DNA from: Puia sp.
GTDB lineage: Bacteria; Bacteroidota; Bacteroidia; Chitinophagales; Chitinophagaceae
DNA length: 64,000 bases
Direction: 5' to 3'
Assembly: GCA_031292515.1 (NCBI GenBank)
Contig: JARLGZ010000279.1
Span: 1-64,000, forward strand
Numbering within the stretch: the stretch's first letter is position 1; the number at the start of each line of letters is the position of its first letter. Shown here one piece after another: positions 8,485 through 16,411 of this stretch. The notes under the pieces were generated by a model, which was given only the letters and a program-made list of their open reading frames with translations, ran no database searches and was not told where the DNA came from. Position numbers and translations under genes: made by a program.

Positions 8485-8502
8485 AACTAACAAACGTTAG
8501 TT
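8485..8502. promoter_or_regulatory. Palindromic candidate operator
   Basis: AACTAAC and GTTAGTT form a perfect 7-bp inverted repeat around AAAC. It lies between the divergent acyl-CoA dehydrogenase and FIST genes. Short palindromes of this kind are typical of TetR-family operators, but no regulator gene is nearby. Confidence 0.4.
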
Positions 8503-8678
8503 GGCATCCAAAATACATAAGTATTTACACTTATTTATTTTTAATTGATTTTACCATTTTTTTATATATATATTTAATAATACAGCGTCTTTGCTAGGTT
8601 ATCTCCATAACCTTTTATATATTTCTAAGCAATTTCTCTTATCCAATTTATCCAATAATCCAAAAACTTTATCCCGAG

Positions 8679-9866
8679 ATGAAAATCCGCCAATCACAAT
8701 ACATTGATTACCAATGGACTAATTCCTTGGTCCACCCGGGATTCGATGCGGAAAAAGCCCAGCTTGTCCTGGTTTTCGGCAATACAGCACTGGTAACCGA
8801 TAAAGATCTCTTCGCTCATATCAGGCAGCTTTTCCCCTTCTCACACATCCTCTCCTGTTCGACCTCCGGGCAGATCCTCCGGGAACAGGTAAATGACGAT
8901 AGCCTGGTTGTCACGGCGATCCAGTTCGAAAAAACCATTATACGCTCCGCTGTCACCAATATCGATACGCATTGCGGCAGCTATGAGACGGGTAAGCACC
9001 TTATCAAAGAGCTTCGGAAAGAGACGGTATTCTCCGGAGATGCCGGTGACCCTGGCAAACAGGACCTTTGTGCCATACTGGTTGTATCCGATGGGACCCA
9101 CGTCAATGGGAGCGAACTCGTCGATGGCATGAATGAAGGCAATCCTTCCTTTATTCCTATCACGGGTGGTCTCGCCGGAGACGGAGCCCGTTTTATCCAG
9201 ACTTTTGTCGGACTGGACCAACTGCCCGGAAAAGGCGTCATAGCCGCCATCGGCTTCTACGGAAAAGACCTGCAGGTAGGTCATGGTTCCTTTGGCGGCT
9301 GGGATGAGTTCGGACCCGAAAAGGTCATCACACGTTCCGATAAGAATATATTGTATGAGATCGACGGGAAAAATGCGCTCGATCTCTATAAAGAATACCT
9401 CGGGCCCTATAAGGACGAATTGCCCGGGTCCGCTCTCTTGTTTCCTCTATCCATACGAGACCCTGAAACAAACGAAAGATTGGTAAGGACCATTCTCAAT
9501 ATCAACGAAAAGGAAAAATCGATGCTTTTTGCAGGTAATTTACCCCAGGGCAGCAAAGTACGCCTGATGAAGGCAAACTTCGACAGGCTGATAGAAGGCT
9601 CCTCCCATGCGGCCCTGGACTCGCGCAACTCCCTGGGCCGTTCTGCCAGACATCCTGACCTGGCCCTGCTCATCAGTTGTGTGGGACGCAAACTGATCCT
9701 GCAGGAGAGGACCGATGAAGAGGTGCAGGCCGCGATAGATATCTTTGGGAGCCAAACCCCCGTAACGGGATTCTATTCCTACGGGGAGATTTCGCCCTTT
9801 CATCCCAACTCACGCTGCGGGCTGCACAACCAGACCATGACCATCACTACCTTCTCGGAATCATGA
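8679..9866 (+). CDS. FIST domain sensor protein (NosP-like candidate)
   Basis: A 395-residue cytosolic protein with FIST-N (about 25-235: FPFSHILSCSTSGQI, ITGGLAGDGARF) and FIST-C (about 250-390: NALDLYKEYLG, VTGFYSYGEISPF, the family's typical GFYSYGEI end). FIST domains are small-molecule sensors. The best-known bacterial members are the NosP haemoproteins, which sense nitric oxide and control a hybrid kinase encoded next to them. Here too a hybrid kinase follows 34 bp downstream, so the pair is probably one operon and one signalling unit. No signal peptide or membrane segment is present. Whether it binds haem cannot be judged by eye, and amino-acid-like ligands are an alternative. Confidence 0.85.
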   Translation: MKIRQSQYIDYQWTNSLVHPGFDAEKAQLVLVFGNTALVTDKDLFAHIRQLFPFSHILSCSTSGQILREQVNDDSLVVTAIQFEKTIIRSAVTNIDTHCGSYETGKHLIKELRKETVFSGDAGDPGKQDLCAILVVSDGTHVNGSELVDGMNEGNPSFIPITGGLAGDGARFIQTFVGLDQLPGKGVIAAIGFYGKDLQVGHGSFGGWDEFGPEKVITRSDKNILYEIDGKNALDLYKEYLGPYKDELPGSALLFPLSIRDPETNERLVRTILNINEKEKSMLFAGNLPQGSKVRLMKANFDRLIEGSSHAALDSRNSLGRSARHPDLALLISCVGRKLILQERTDEEVQAAIDIFGSQTPVTGFYSYGEISPFHPNSRCGLHNQTMTITTFSES

Positions 9867-9900
9867 CAACCTTGCAGATTTTTATAGTATCATCCAAACC

Positions 9901-11430
9901 ATGTCCTTGTCAAACTATCACAAATTACTCGCGAAGCAGGCCAGCCGGCTTCTCCCCGAAGAACTGGCGGGGCATCCTGCCCTCCTGAAATTCCTTGCGC
10001 TGGTGAGCAATACTTACCAAAGTTTTGAACGCGACAAGAAAATATCGGAACATGCCTTTTCTGTCAGCGAAAAAGAATACCAGGAAGTGACCCTTCACCT
10101 TCAGCAACAGATTCAAATCAGGCATCAATCCATCCTAAAACTTAAAAAGGTGATCCGTTCGCTGGACAGAAATGACCAGGAGCCCCCCGATATAGAATTT
10201 CCCTGTAAGGACCCCGACGAAGACCTGATCGGCGTGATCTCCTTCCTGGAAGAACAAATCAGGAAGACTAAAACACTGGAGACAGAATTAATACTGGCCA
10301 AAGAAGCCGCGGAGAAGGCCGCACGCGCCAAATCCGATTTCCTCTCAGTCATGAGCCACGAGATCAGAACCCCCCTGAACGCCATCACAGGCCTCAGCCA
10401 CTTACTGATGGAGGAAGAACATTACCCGCATCAGACAGAGAATATGACAGCCTTGCGGCTCTCTGCCGATAACCTCCTCCACCTTATCAACGACATCCTC
10501 GACTTCGGCAAGATCGAAGAGGGCAAGATCGTGTTCTCCGAAAAGGATATGGATCTGCGCAGACTGGTAACAAACATAAAAATGGCTAACCGGATCCATG
10601 CCGATGAACGGGGCAACAAAATAGAATTGATACTCGATAATGAACTGCCGCCCTTTGTCAGGGGTGATGACATGCGATTGGGCCAGGTCCTGAACAACCT
10701 GATATCGAATGCTGTCAAATTCACACAAAACGGTCAGATTACGGTCGAAGTGCTTTTAAACAAGGTAAATGAATCTACGGTAACAATAGATTTTTCAGTG
10801 ACCGACACCGGGATCGGGATCGAGAAGGGCAAACAGGAGTTGATCTTCGAACGTTTTGCCCAGGCCAATTCGGAAATCACCCGGGAGTTCGGAGGGTCCG
10901 GCCTCGGCCTTTCCATCGTAAAAAGACTGCTGAACCTCCAAAACAGCGATATATACGTGGACAGCGAAGCCGGATCAGGGTCCCGCTTCTTCTTCAGCCT
11001 CAACTTCAAAAAGACAGCTCTTTGCAGGCAGGAGCACAGCCTCCCGCTCTTCGGCGAAAGGGCCGACCTGAAAGGCCTGAAGATCCTTTTGGTGGAAGAT
11101 GTCGAGTTCAACGTGCTCGTGGCAGAAAAAATGCTTAGCAAATGGAACGCCCGGGTGGCAACCGCCTCAAACGGGCTAAAGGCGCTTGGAAAGCTTAAGG
11201 AAGACAATTTCGACATCGTCCTGATGGACCTTCAGATGCCCGTCATGGACGGATACACTGCAACTACCCATATCAGGGAGTTTGACAAGACTACCCCCAT
11301 CATCGCACTCACAGCCTCTACCTCGATGGAAATTCAGCAGAAAGCCTTTGATTGTGGAATGACGGACTATCTCTCCAAGCCCTTCAACCCCAATGACCTG
11401 CTGAATACAATTTTGAAATATGCAAGGTGA
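9901..11430 (+). CDS. Hybrid sensor histidine kinase with C-terminal receiver
   Basis: A 509-residue soluble hybrid kinase. The N-terminal 120 residues are helical with coiled-coil character and contain no recognisable PAS or membrane sensor. HisKA has phospho-acceptor His153 (SVMSHEIRTPLN). The HATPase domain has the N box (NNLISNAVKF, about 265), DTGIGI (302-307) and GGSGLGL (331-337). The receiver domain (about 393-509) has Asp443 (LMDLQMPVMDG) and Lys493 (YLSKPF). With no sensory domain of its own, it probably takes its signal from the FIST protein encoded just upstream, as NahK does from NosP. No output domain or HPt protein is encoded nearby. Confidence 0.93.
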   Translation: MSLSNYHKLLAKQASRLLPEELAGHPALLKFLALVSNTYQSFERDKKISEHAFSVSEKEYQEVTLHLQQQIQIRHQSILKLKKVIRSLDRNDQEPPDIEFPCKDPDEDLIGVISFLEEQIRKTKTLETELILAKEAAEKAARAKSDFLSVMSHEIRTPLNAITGLSHLLMEEEHYPHQTENMTALRLSADNLLHLINDILDFGKIEEGKIVFSEKDMDLRRLVTNIKMANRIHADERGNKIELILDNELPPFVRGDDMRLGQVLNNLISNAVKFTQNGQITVEVLLNKVNESTVTIDFSVTDTGIGIEKGKQELIFERFAQANSEITREFGGSGLGLSIVKRLLNLQNSDIYVDSEAGSGSRFFFSLNFKKTALCRQEHSLPLFGERADLKGLKILLVEDVEFNVLVAEKMLSKWNARVATASNGLKALGKLKEDNFDIVLMDLQMPVMDGYTATTHIREFDKTTPIIALTASTSMEIQQKAFDCGMTDYLSKPFNPNDLLNTILKYAR

Positions 11431-11464
11431 TCGACCTGATCGCCAAACCGCTCATGACTCCCTG

Positions 11465-12208
11465 TTAATAGTAAGGAGGCGGCGGTGGCGGATAACGATA
11501 ATAGTAGCGGGGACGAGGCCTGTAATTGGGACGAGGTGTCTGCCTGGGTAGAACCCTCCCCAAGCCGATGATCAGGCCTCCGCTCAGACTGAATTGGTAG
11601 ATCCCCGGATAGTTCGCCTGATTGCTGGCTGATCCGTAATTATTGTAATAGTACCCGTCGCCCGCAGCATCGACAGGAGATAATAGCTGGGCCTTCAGGC
11701 GTAAACCGATTCGATCGGTGATATATACATTCGTGCCCAGCTCAAGACCCCAGGCAAATTTTGTCTCATCGGAATAGTTGTCCCCGCCGGGAGTATAGTT
11801 GGCAGCGCCGAGCAGAAGTCCTATAAACGGTCTGACCGTGGAATTGGGAATCGTAAAAGACTGCACAAGACCAAGCATGTAGTAGTCAAGAGCCAGATCG
11901 CCGCCAGCCAGCTTTGTCCCGTTATACCCATACTGGTACAGACCGGTATTCGTGTTCATATGGTTATACATGAGTTCGACGCCGAAACCGCGACTGACAT
12001 TGAATTGAACGGAACCGCCAAAATTAAAGGCTCCCCCGGTCCTCCCATAGCTGTTATAAAAATCGGTCCGGGAAGCAAAAGTATAACCGGCTGACGGGAT
12101 CAGCTCGATAGAAGTCTGCGCCTCAGATTTTGTGACCAATATGCCCATCGCCAGGCTCAACAGCACCATCCGGGGAGACAAAAGATTCGGTCTTGTTCCA
12201 TTTCTCAT
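11465..12208 (-). CDS. Outer-membrane beta-barrel protein with Pro/Tyr-rich tail
   Basis: A 247-residue exported protein. The chosen ATG (12208) gives a signal peptide with a hydrophobic core (MVLLSLAMGILV) and cleavage near SEAQ. An upstream in-frame start at 12262 would place 18 extra residues before the signal sequence and is less likely. The mature part alternates Gly, aromatic and polar residues in beta-strand pattern (FNFGGSVQFNVSRGFGVELMY, GLELGTNVYITDRIGL), as in small OmpA/OmpX-like porins. The last 25 residues are rich in Arg, Tyr and Pro with a run of six Pro, so the barrel is followed by a disordered tail. Function unknown. It is convergent with the hybrid kinase. Confidence 0.75.
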   Translation of the reverse strand: MRNGTRPNLLSPRMVLLSLAMGILVTKSEAQTSIELIPSAGYTFASRTDFYNSYGRTGGAFNFGGSVQFNVSRGFGVELMYNHMNTNTGLYQYGYNGTKLAGGDLALDYYMLGLVQSFTIPNSTVRPFIGLLLGAANYTPGGDNYSDETKFAWGLELGTNVYITDRIGLRLKAQLLSPVDAAGDGYYYNNYGSASNQANYPGIYQFSLSGGLIIGLGRVLPRQTPRPNYRPRPRYYYRYPPPPPPYY

Positions 12209-12307
12209 AGTGAACGTTTTATTCAGGTCATAGACCTTGCCAAAGACCAAAAGTTTAACCACTATAGAACGGAGTGACTATTTTAACGATTGTTAAAAGC
12301 CGGTTAA

Positions 12308-13084
12308 TCATACTTCCAATACCAGACCATCATAAGCCAGGTGCATACCCGGAGGCAAGGTCGGATCGGTATCTGCATGTTTGCCCAACTGGTGGCTGAT
12401 ATGGGTGAACCAGGCCTCCCGGACCCCCAGATCCCGGGCCAGCTCCCCGGCTTCGGACAGGCTAAAATGAGAGACGTGCTTCTCCCGCCGGAGCGCATTT
12501 ATCACGATCACCTCGCTGCCCCGGATCTTCTCTTTTTCGGATTCCTCAATCCGGTTGGCATCCGTAATATAGGTGAATTTGCCAAAGCGGAAGGCCAGCA
12601 CCTGCATGTTAAGATGCCATACCTGGATAGGCACGATGGGGATATCCCCAACCTTGAACGGCTCTTTATCGATCATATTCAGGTGAATTTCCGGCACGCC
12701 GGGATATCTCAGATCTGCAAAAGCATAGGGGAATTCGCGGATAACCACCTGCTGGGTCATTTCATTGGCATATACATCCATGGGCTTTTGCAGAAAAAAA
12801 TTAAAAGCCCTGACATCATCCAGACCGGCCAGGTGGTCTTTATGGGGGTGGGTAAAAAGAACCGCATCCAGTTTCTTTACATTCGCCCGTAACATCTGGG
12901 AACGGAAATCAGGCGTTGTATCCACGACCAATGTCGTAGTGGCGGATTCAACCAGGATACTGGACCGAAACCGTTTATCTTTCCCGTCCTTGGAGGAGCA
13001 TACCTCGCACCCGCAGGCGATCATCGGGACACCACTGCTGGTACCAGTCCCCAGAAAAGTAATTTTAAGCGCAGGGTAACTCAT
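12308..13084 (-). CDS. MBL-fold metallo-hydrolase, PhnP-like
   Basis: A 258-residue metallo-beta-lactamase-fold hydrolase. GTGTSSGVPMIAC opens the fold and is followed by two further Cys (CGCEVCSS), as in the PhnP group of cyclic phosphodiesterases, which carry an extra zinc. The metal motif is THPHKDHLAG (about 77-86), with later ligands in TDANRIEE and WFTHISHQLG. PhnP homologues cleave phosphoribosyl cyclic phosphate, but in Bacteroidota these genes occur without a C-P lyase operon and none is seen here, so the substrate is open. It starts 9 bp after the 95-residue protein gene, so the two are probably co-transcribed. Confidence 0.85.
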   Translation of the reverse strand: MSYPALKITFLGTGTSSGVPMIACGCEVCSSKDGKDKRFRSSILVESATTTLVVDTTPDFRSQMLRANVKKLDAVLFTHPHKDHLAGLDDVRAFNFFLQKPMDVYANEMTQQVVIREFPYAFADLRYPGVPEIHLNMIDKEPFKVGDIPIVPIQVWHLNMQVLAFRFGKFTYITDANRIEESEKEKIRGSEVIVINALRREKHVSHFSLSEAGELARDLGVREAWFTHISHQLGKHADTDPTLPPGMHLAYDGLVLEV

Positions 13085-13093
13085 AGAAACAGG

Positions 13094-13381
13094 CTATTGA
13101 TCTGTTGACGCGTCCGCCGATTGATGCATGACCAGGACCTCATCATAGACCTTTTTTGCGTCCGGGGTCAGCAGCTCCGGGAAAATCTTCAGTTGCGGGA
13201 TGATATCGATCAGCGTATTGATACGGCCCTCCAATTGCAGGAATTTATTGAGGACGACTACTTTTTTTTGCTCAAGAATGCAATAGCCGCTTTGAAAGGT
13301 CCCCCTCTCATAACGTACGATATATTCGGCCTCATCCAGTATTCTTTCGATCTTGTCGAGCGACGCTTGTGTATATTTCAT
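13094..13381 (-). CDS. Conserved hypothetical protein, 95 residues
   Basis: The frame can start at 13465, but the ATG at 13381 is preferred. The extra 28 residues are low-quality (SSRNASPQR...), overlap paired DnaA-box sequences, and a -7-like TAACTTCG lies at 13411-13418 between the two starts. The protein starts MKYTQASLDKIERILDE and contains YIVRYERGTFQSGYCI, then a helical second half (GRINTLIDIIPQL). To my knowledge similar short proteins occur widely in Bacteroidota without an assigned function. It is followed at 9 bp by the MBL hydrolase and preceded by porX on the same strand. Confidence 0.75.
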   Translation of the reverse strand: MKYTQASLDKIERILDEAEYIVRYERGTFQSGYCILEQKKVVVLNKFLQLEGRINTLIDIIPQLKIFPELLTPDAKKVYDEVLVMHQSADASTDQ

Positions 13382-13457
13382 AGTGGATAGACGGGAATTT
13401 GAGTCTCCCGCGAAGTTACGCATAGTGACGCGCTGCGGCGATGCATTCCTGGATGAT

Positions 13458-13491
13458 TTATCCACAGTGCGGAACGCGTTATTGTGGATTA
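13458..13491. promoter_or_regulatory. Pair of inverted DnaA boxes
   Basis: TTATCCACA at 13458-13466 is the perfect DnaA box consensus. TGTGGATTA at 13483-13491 is an inverted box with one mismatch (consensus TGTGGATAA). The boxes also form a 7-bp stem with a 16-nt loop, but without a T-tract, so a terminator reading is weak. Confidence 0.45.
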
Positions 13492-13505
13492 ATTACGCCG
13501 GGGTG

Positions 13506-15065
13506 CTACCCTTTGCTGGTCATCTTTATGACCGGCACGATCATCTCCTCCAGGCTTACCCCGCCGTGTTGAAACGTGTTCCGGTAATAATTCACATAAT
13601 AATTATAGTTATTGGGGTAGCACAAAAAACCGTCTCCCCGGGCGAAGATGAACGAAGAGTTCACGGTGGGGACCGGAAGACCGGCCTCCTTCGGATCACG
13701 AAAAGCCAGCACCTCCTTGGCCTCGTAATTCAGGTTGCGCCCATGCTTATACCGGAGATTCGTCGTCGTCTGCTTATCGCCGATCACCTTGTAGGGCGTT
13801 TTTACCCTTACGCTTCCATGATCGGTGGCCAGCACCAGGTTTATCTTCTTGTCGGCAATTTTTTTCAATGCCTGGTGAAGCGGAGAATGTTCGAACCAGC
13901 TGGCCGTAATGCTTCGATAGCTCATCTCATCACTGGCCAGCTCCTTTAATACCTCCATCTCCGTACGCGCATGGCTCAGCATGTCCACAAAATTATAGAC
14001 GATGATATTGATATCGTTGCTGAGCAGGTTATGGATGTTGTTGACCAGGTCCTGGCCGGCCTGGTAGTTCAACACCTTTGTATAAGAGAATTTCAGGTCT
14101 TCTCTTTTCAGACGTTTTAGCTGGGCCCGGAAGAACTCTTCCTCGTACAGGTTCTTGCCGCCTTCGTCCTCATCGTTCTTCCATTGAGACTTAAACTGCT
14201 TTTCTATCTCTATCGGCATCAGGCCCGAAAAAATGGCATTGCGGCTATACTGTGTGGCCGTAGGCAGGATGCTGTAAATGCTGTCCTCCTCGAGGATCCG
14301 AAAGCTCTCCGCAAAGATTGGCTGGATCGCCTTCCATTGATCTACCCGCAGGTTATCGAGCAACAGAAAAAAAGTAGGCACGCCCTTTTCGACATGCGGA
14401 AGCACCTTGAACTTGAAAAGCGTGTGGGACATGATCGGAGCGTCATCGGATTTCGGGTTCACCCAGTGAGCGTAATTCTTCGAAACGAATTTGAAAAACT
14501 CGGTGTTTGCTTCCTGCTTTTGAGACTGAAGCACCTCTCTCATTTCAGGACTGTCACTCTTTTCCATCTCCAGTTCCCAATAGACCAGTTTCTTATAAAT
14601 CTCCATCCATTCGTTGTAGTCCGGATTGCTGTTGAGAGCCATGAAGAGATTGCGAAACTGCTGCTGATAGGCCGTAGTGGTTTTCTCCGCAACCAGCCTC
14701 TTGTTGTCGATGATCTTCTTCAGACTCAACAGGACCTGGTTGGGATTGACGGGTTTTATCAGATAATCCGTAATCTGGCTTCCGATCGCATCATCCATGA
14801 GGTTCTCCGTCTCGTTCTTGGTGATCAGCACCACCGGCAGCTGTTGATTTACTTCCTTAATCTTGGCAAGGGTCTCAAGACCTGTGATGCCCGGCATCGA
14901 CTCATCCATCAAAACCACGTCGATCACATTCTCCTTTACGTAGTCGATGGCATCAAATCCGTTTGTCAGCGCATTTACCTCATATCCCTTGTTTTCCAGG
15001 AACAGGATCTGTGAACGAAGGCTTTCTATCTCATCGTCTACCCAAAGTATCTTTCCTAATGGCAT
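13506..15065 (-). CDS. porX: PorX, T9SS response regulator with PglZ/alkaline-phosphatase-like domain
   Basis: A 519-residue protein with an N-terminal CheY-like receiver (about 1-125): Asp10 and Asp11, phospho-acceptor Asp54 in VVLMDESMPG, and a C-terminal YLIKPVNP motif. A helical linker leads to a PglZ-type alkaline phosphatase superfamily domain (about 200-510) with metal-site motifs PTATQYSRNA, YNFVDMLSHAR and LATDHGS. This is the architecture of PorX, which with the kinase PorY and a sigma factor controls type IX secretion and gliding genes. Studies of PorX show zinc-dependent phosphodiesterase activity on oligonucleotides. No porY or T9SS structural gene is in the window. It is transcribed divergently from the HD hydrolase with its own -7 element. 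Confidence 0.95.
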   Translation of the reverse strand: MPLGKILWVDDEIESLRSQILFLENKGYEVNALTNGFDAIDYVKENVIDVVLMDESMPGITGLETLAKIKEVNQQLPVVLITKNETENLMDDAIGSQITDYLIKPVNPNQVLLSLKKIIDNKRLVAEKTTTAYQQQFRNLFMALNSNPDYNEWMEIYKKLVYWELEMEKSDSPEMREVLQSQKQEANTEFFKFVSKNYAHWVNPKSDDAPIMSHTLFKFKVLPHVEKGVPTFFLLLDNLRVDQWKAIQPIFAESFRILEEDSIYSILPTATQYSRNAIFSGLMPIEIEKQFKSQWKNDEDEGGKNLYEEEFFRAQLKRLKREDLKFSYTKVLNYQAGQDLVNNIHNLLSNDINIIVYNFVDMLSHARTEMEVLKELASDEMSYRSITASWFEHSPLHQALKKIADKKINLVLATDHGSVRVKTPYKVIGDKQTTTNLRYKHGRNLNYEAKEVLAFRDPKEAGLPVPTVNSSFIFARGDGFLCYPNNYNYYVNYYRNTFQHGGVSLEEMIVPVIKMTSKG

Positions 15066-15108
15066 ATTTTTTGACTAATTTAAACCCTTCTGATAACAAA
15101 CCCTGATC

Positions 15109-15116
15109 CAAATTTA
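15109..15116 (-). promoter_or_regulatory. -7 promoter element (TAAATTTG) for porX
   Basis: An exact TAnnTTTG match on the minus strand, giving a leader of about 38 nt before the porX ATG at 15065. Confidence 0.6.
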
Positions 15117-15135
15117 ATTTATCCCCCTGCATTTG

Positions 15136-15143
15136 TAGATTTG
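15136..15143 (+). promoter_or_regulatory. -7 promoter element (TAGATTTG) for the HD gene
   Basis: An exact TAnnTTTG match on the plus strand, 41 bp before the HD-protein ATG and only 19 bp from the opposing porX element, so the two promoters are back to back. Confidence 0.6.
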
Positions 15144-15184
15144 CAGGCGCTTTTATGGCGTTTATTTAACAAAAATCCAGCCGG

Positions 15185-16405
15185 ATGCGTATTCAGACAC
15201 GAAAAATAATCAATGATCCGGTTTATGGCTTTATCACCCTTGATGACCCGCTGTTGCTTCGGATCATCGCCCATCCCTACTATCAACGGTTGCGCCGCAT
15301 TCACCAGATGGCTTTCGCCCACCTGGTCTACCCGGGAGCCGTACACACCCGCTTGCATCATTCCCTGGGCGCTTACCACCTGATGTGCAATGCTTTGAGT
15401 GAACTCAAAAACAAGGGGGTTCCCATCACAGCCGAAGAAGAGCTGGGAGCGAAGATTGCCATTCTCCTGCATGACGTGGGCCACGGTCCCTTTTCCCATG
15501 CATTGGAGAACCGTTTGATTGGCGACATGGAACACGAAGCCATTTCCATCCTGATCATGCGGGTGTTGAATGAAGAGTTCGGGGGAAGCCTGGAAACGGC
15601 CATCAGGATCTTTACGAACACCTATGACAAAAAATTCCTCCATCAGCTGGTCTCCGGGCAATTGGATGTGGACAGGATGGATTATCTCACCCGGGACAGC
15701 TTCTTCACGGGTGTCTCCGAAGGTGTCATCGGCTATGACAGGATCCTCAAGATGCTCACGGTCCACGAAGGCGAACTCATGGTAGAAGAAAAGGGTATCT
15801 ACTCCATAGAAAAATTCCTGGTGTCCCGCCGCCTCATGTATTGGCAGGTCTATCTCCACAAAACCGTACTAAGCGCAGAAAAAACACTTATCAAAATCGT
15901 AGAGCGGGCAAGGGAACTAATTGAAAAGGGACAGGCCGCCCCTGCCTCCTCCCCCATCCTGGACTTCTTTTTGAAAGCGCCTCCCGGCGAACTCTCTATA
16001 GAGGAACACCTCGACAAATTCTGTATGCTTGACGACTATGATCTGACCGGTACGATCAAGAACTGGATCTTCCACCCCGACAAAGTCCTTTCAACCCTTT
16101 GCCGGTCGCTGATCGACCGTCGCCTGCTAAAAGTCAGTCTCCGGGCTGCCCCATTCAGCAGCAAAGAGATCTCCACCCATCGGGAGAGAGTAGCCGGTGA
16201 GCTATCTCTTACACCGGAAGAAACGGACTACTTCGTCTTCACCGGGGAAACGACAAATACTACCTACGACCCCTCGGACGAACGTATTAACATCTTATTT
16301 AAGGACATGCAGGTCAGGGACATAGCAGGTGTCGACAATGCTTTAATTCACCAAACCTTATCCAGCCCTGTGAAAAAATTTTATATTTGCTACTTAAAGC
16401 CCTAA
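15185..16405 (+). CDS. HD-domain phosphohydrolase
   Basis: A 406-residue HD-superfamily protein of the dGTPase/SAMHD-like group. Metal ligands are visible in the N-terminal half: TRLHHSLGAYHLM (first His), LLHDVGHGPFSHALE (HD pair, about 97-98) and GDMEHEAIS, with the later Asp in LDVDRMDYLTRDS. The C-terminal half is mainly helical and family-typical. The substrate is unproven, with dNTPs or another nucleotide likely. In Bacteroidota this gene commonly precedes lpxD, as here with a 6-bp gap, although lpxD has its own promoter inside this coding end. Confidence 0.9.
   Translation: MRIQTRKIINDPVYGFITLDDPLLLRIIAHPYYQRLRRIHQMAFAHLVYPGAVHTRLHHSLGAYHLMCNALSELKNKGVPITAEEELGAKIAILLHDVGHGPFSHALENRLIGDMEHEAISILIMRVLNEEFGGSLETAIRIFTNTYDKKFLHQLVSGQLDVDRMDYLTRDSFFTGVSEGVIGYDRILKMLTVHEGELMVEEKGIYSIEKFLVSRRLMYWQVYLHKTVLSAEKTLIKIVERARELIEKGQAAPASSPILDFFLKAPPGELSIEEHLDKFCMLDDYDLTGTIKNWIFHPDKVLSTLCRSLIDRRLLKVSLRAAPFSSKEISTHRERVAGELSLTPEETDYFVFTGETTNTTYDPSDERINILFKDMQVRDIAGVDNALIHQTLSSPVKKFYICYLKP
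16382..16389 (+). promoter_or_regulatory. -7 promoter element (TATATTTG) for lpxD inside the HD gene
   Basis: An exact TAnnTTTG match within the last eight codons of the HD gene, 22 bp before the lpxD ATG. It allows lpxD to be transcribed separately. Confidence 0.5.
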
Positions 16406-16411
16406 AAAAGT

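Larger units (their letters stand above)
8342..8678. other. 337-bp divergent intergenic region, AT-rich
   Basis: Apart from the leader hairpin and the palindrome, this holds an AT-rich stretch at about 8520-8670 with T runs and TATATATATATT. No exact TAnnTTTG element was found on either strand, so the promoters of the two flanking genes could not be placed. Confidence 0.5.

Noticed and set aside
13382-13465. Longer N-terminus for the 95-residue protein
   Set aside because: The extension overlaps the DnaA-box pair and a -7-like element and lacks conserved character.
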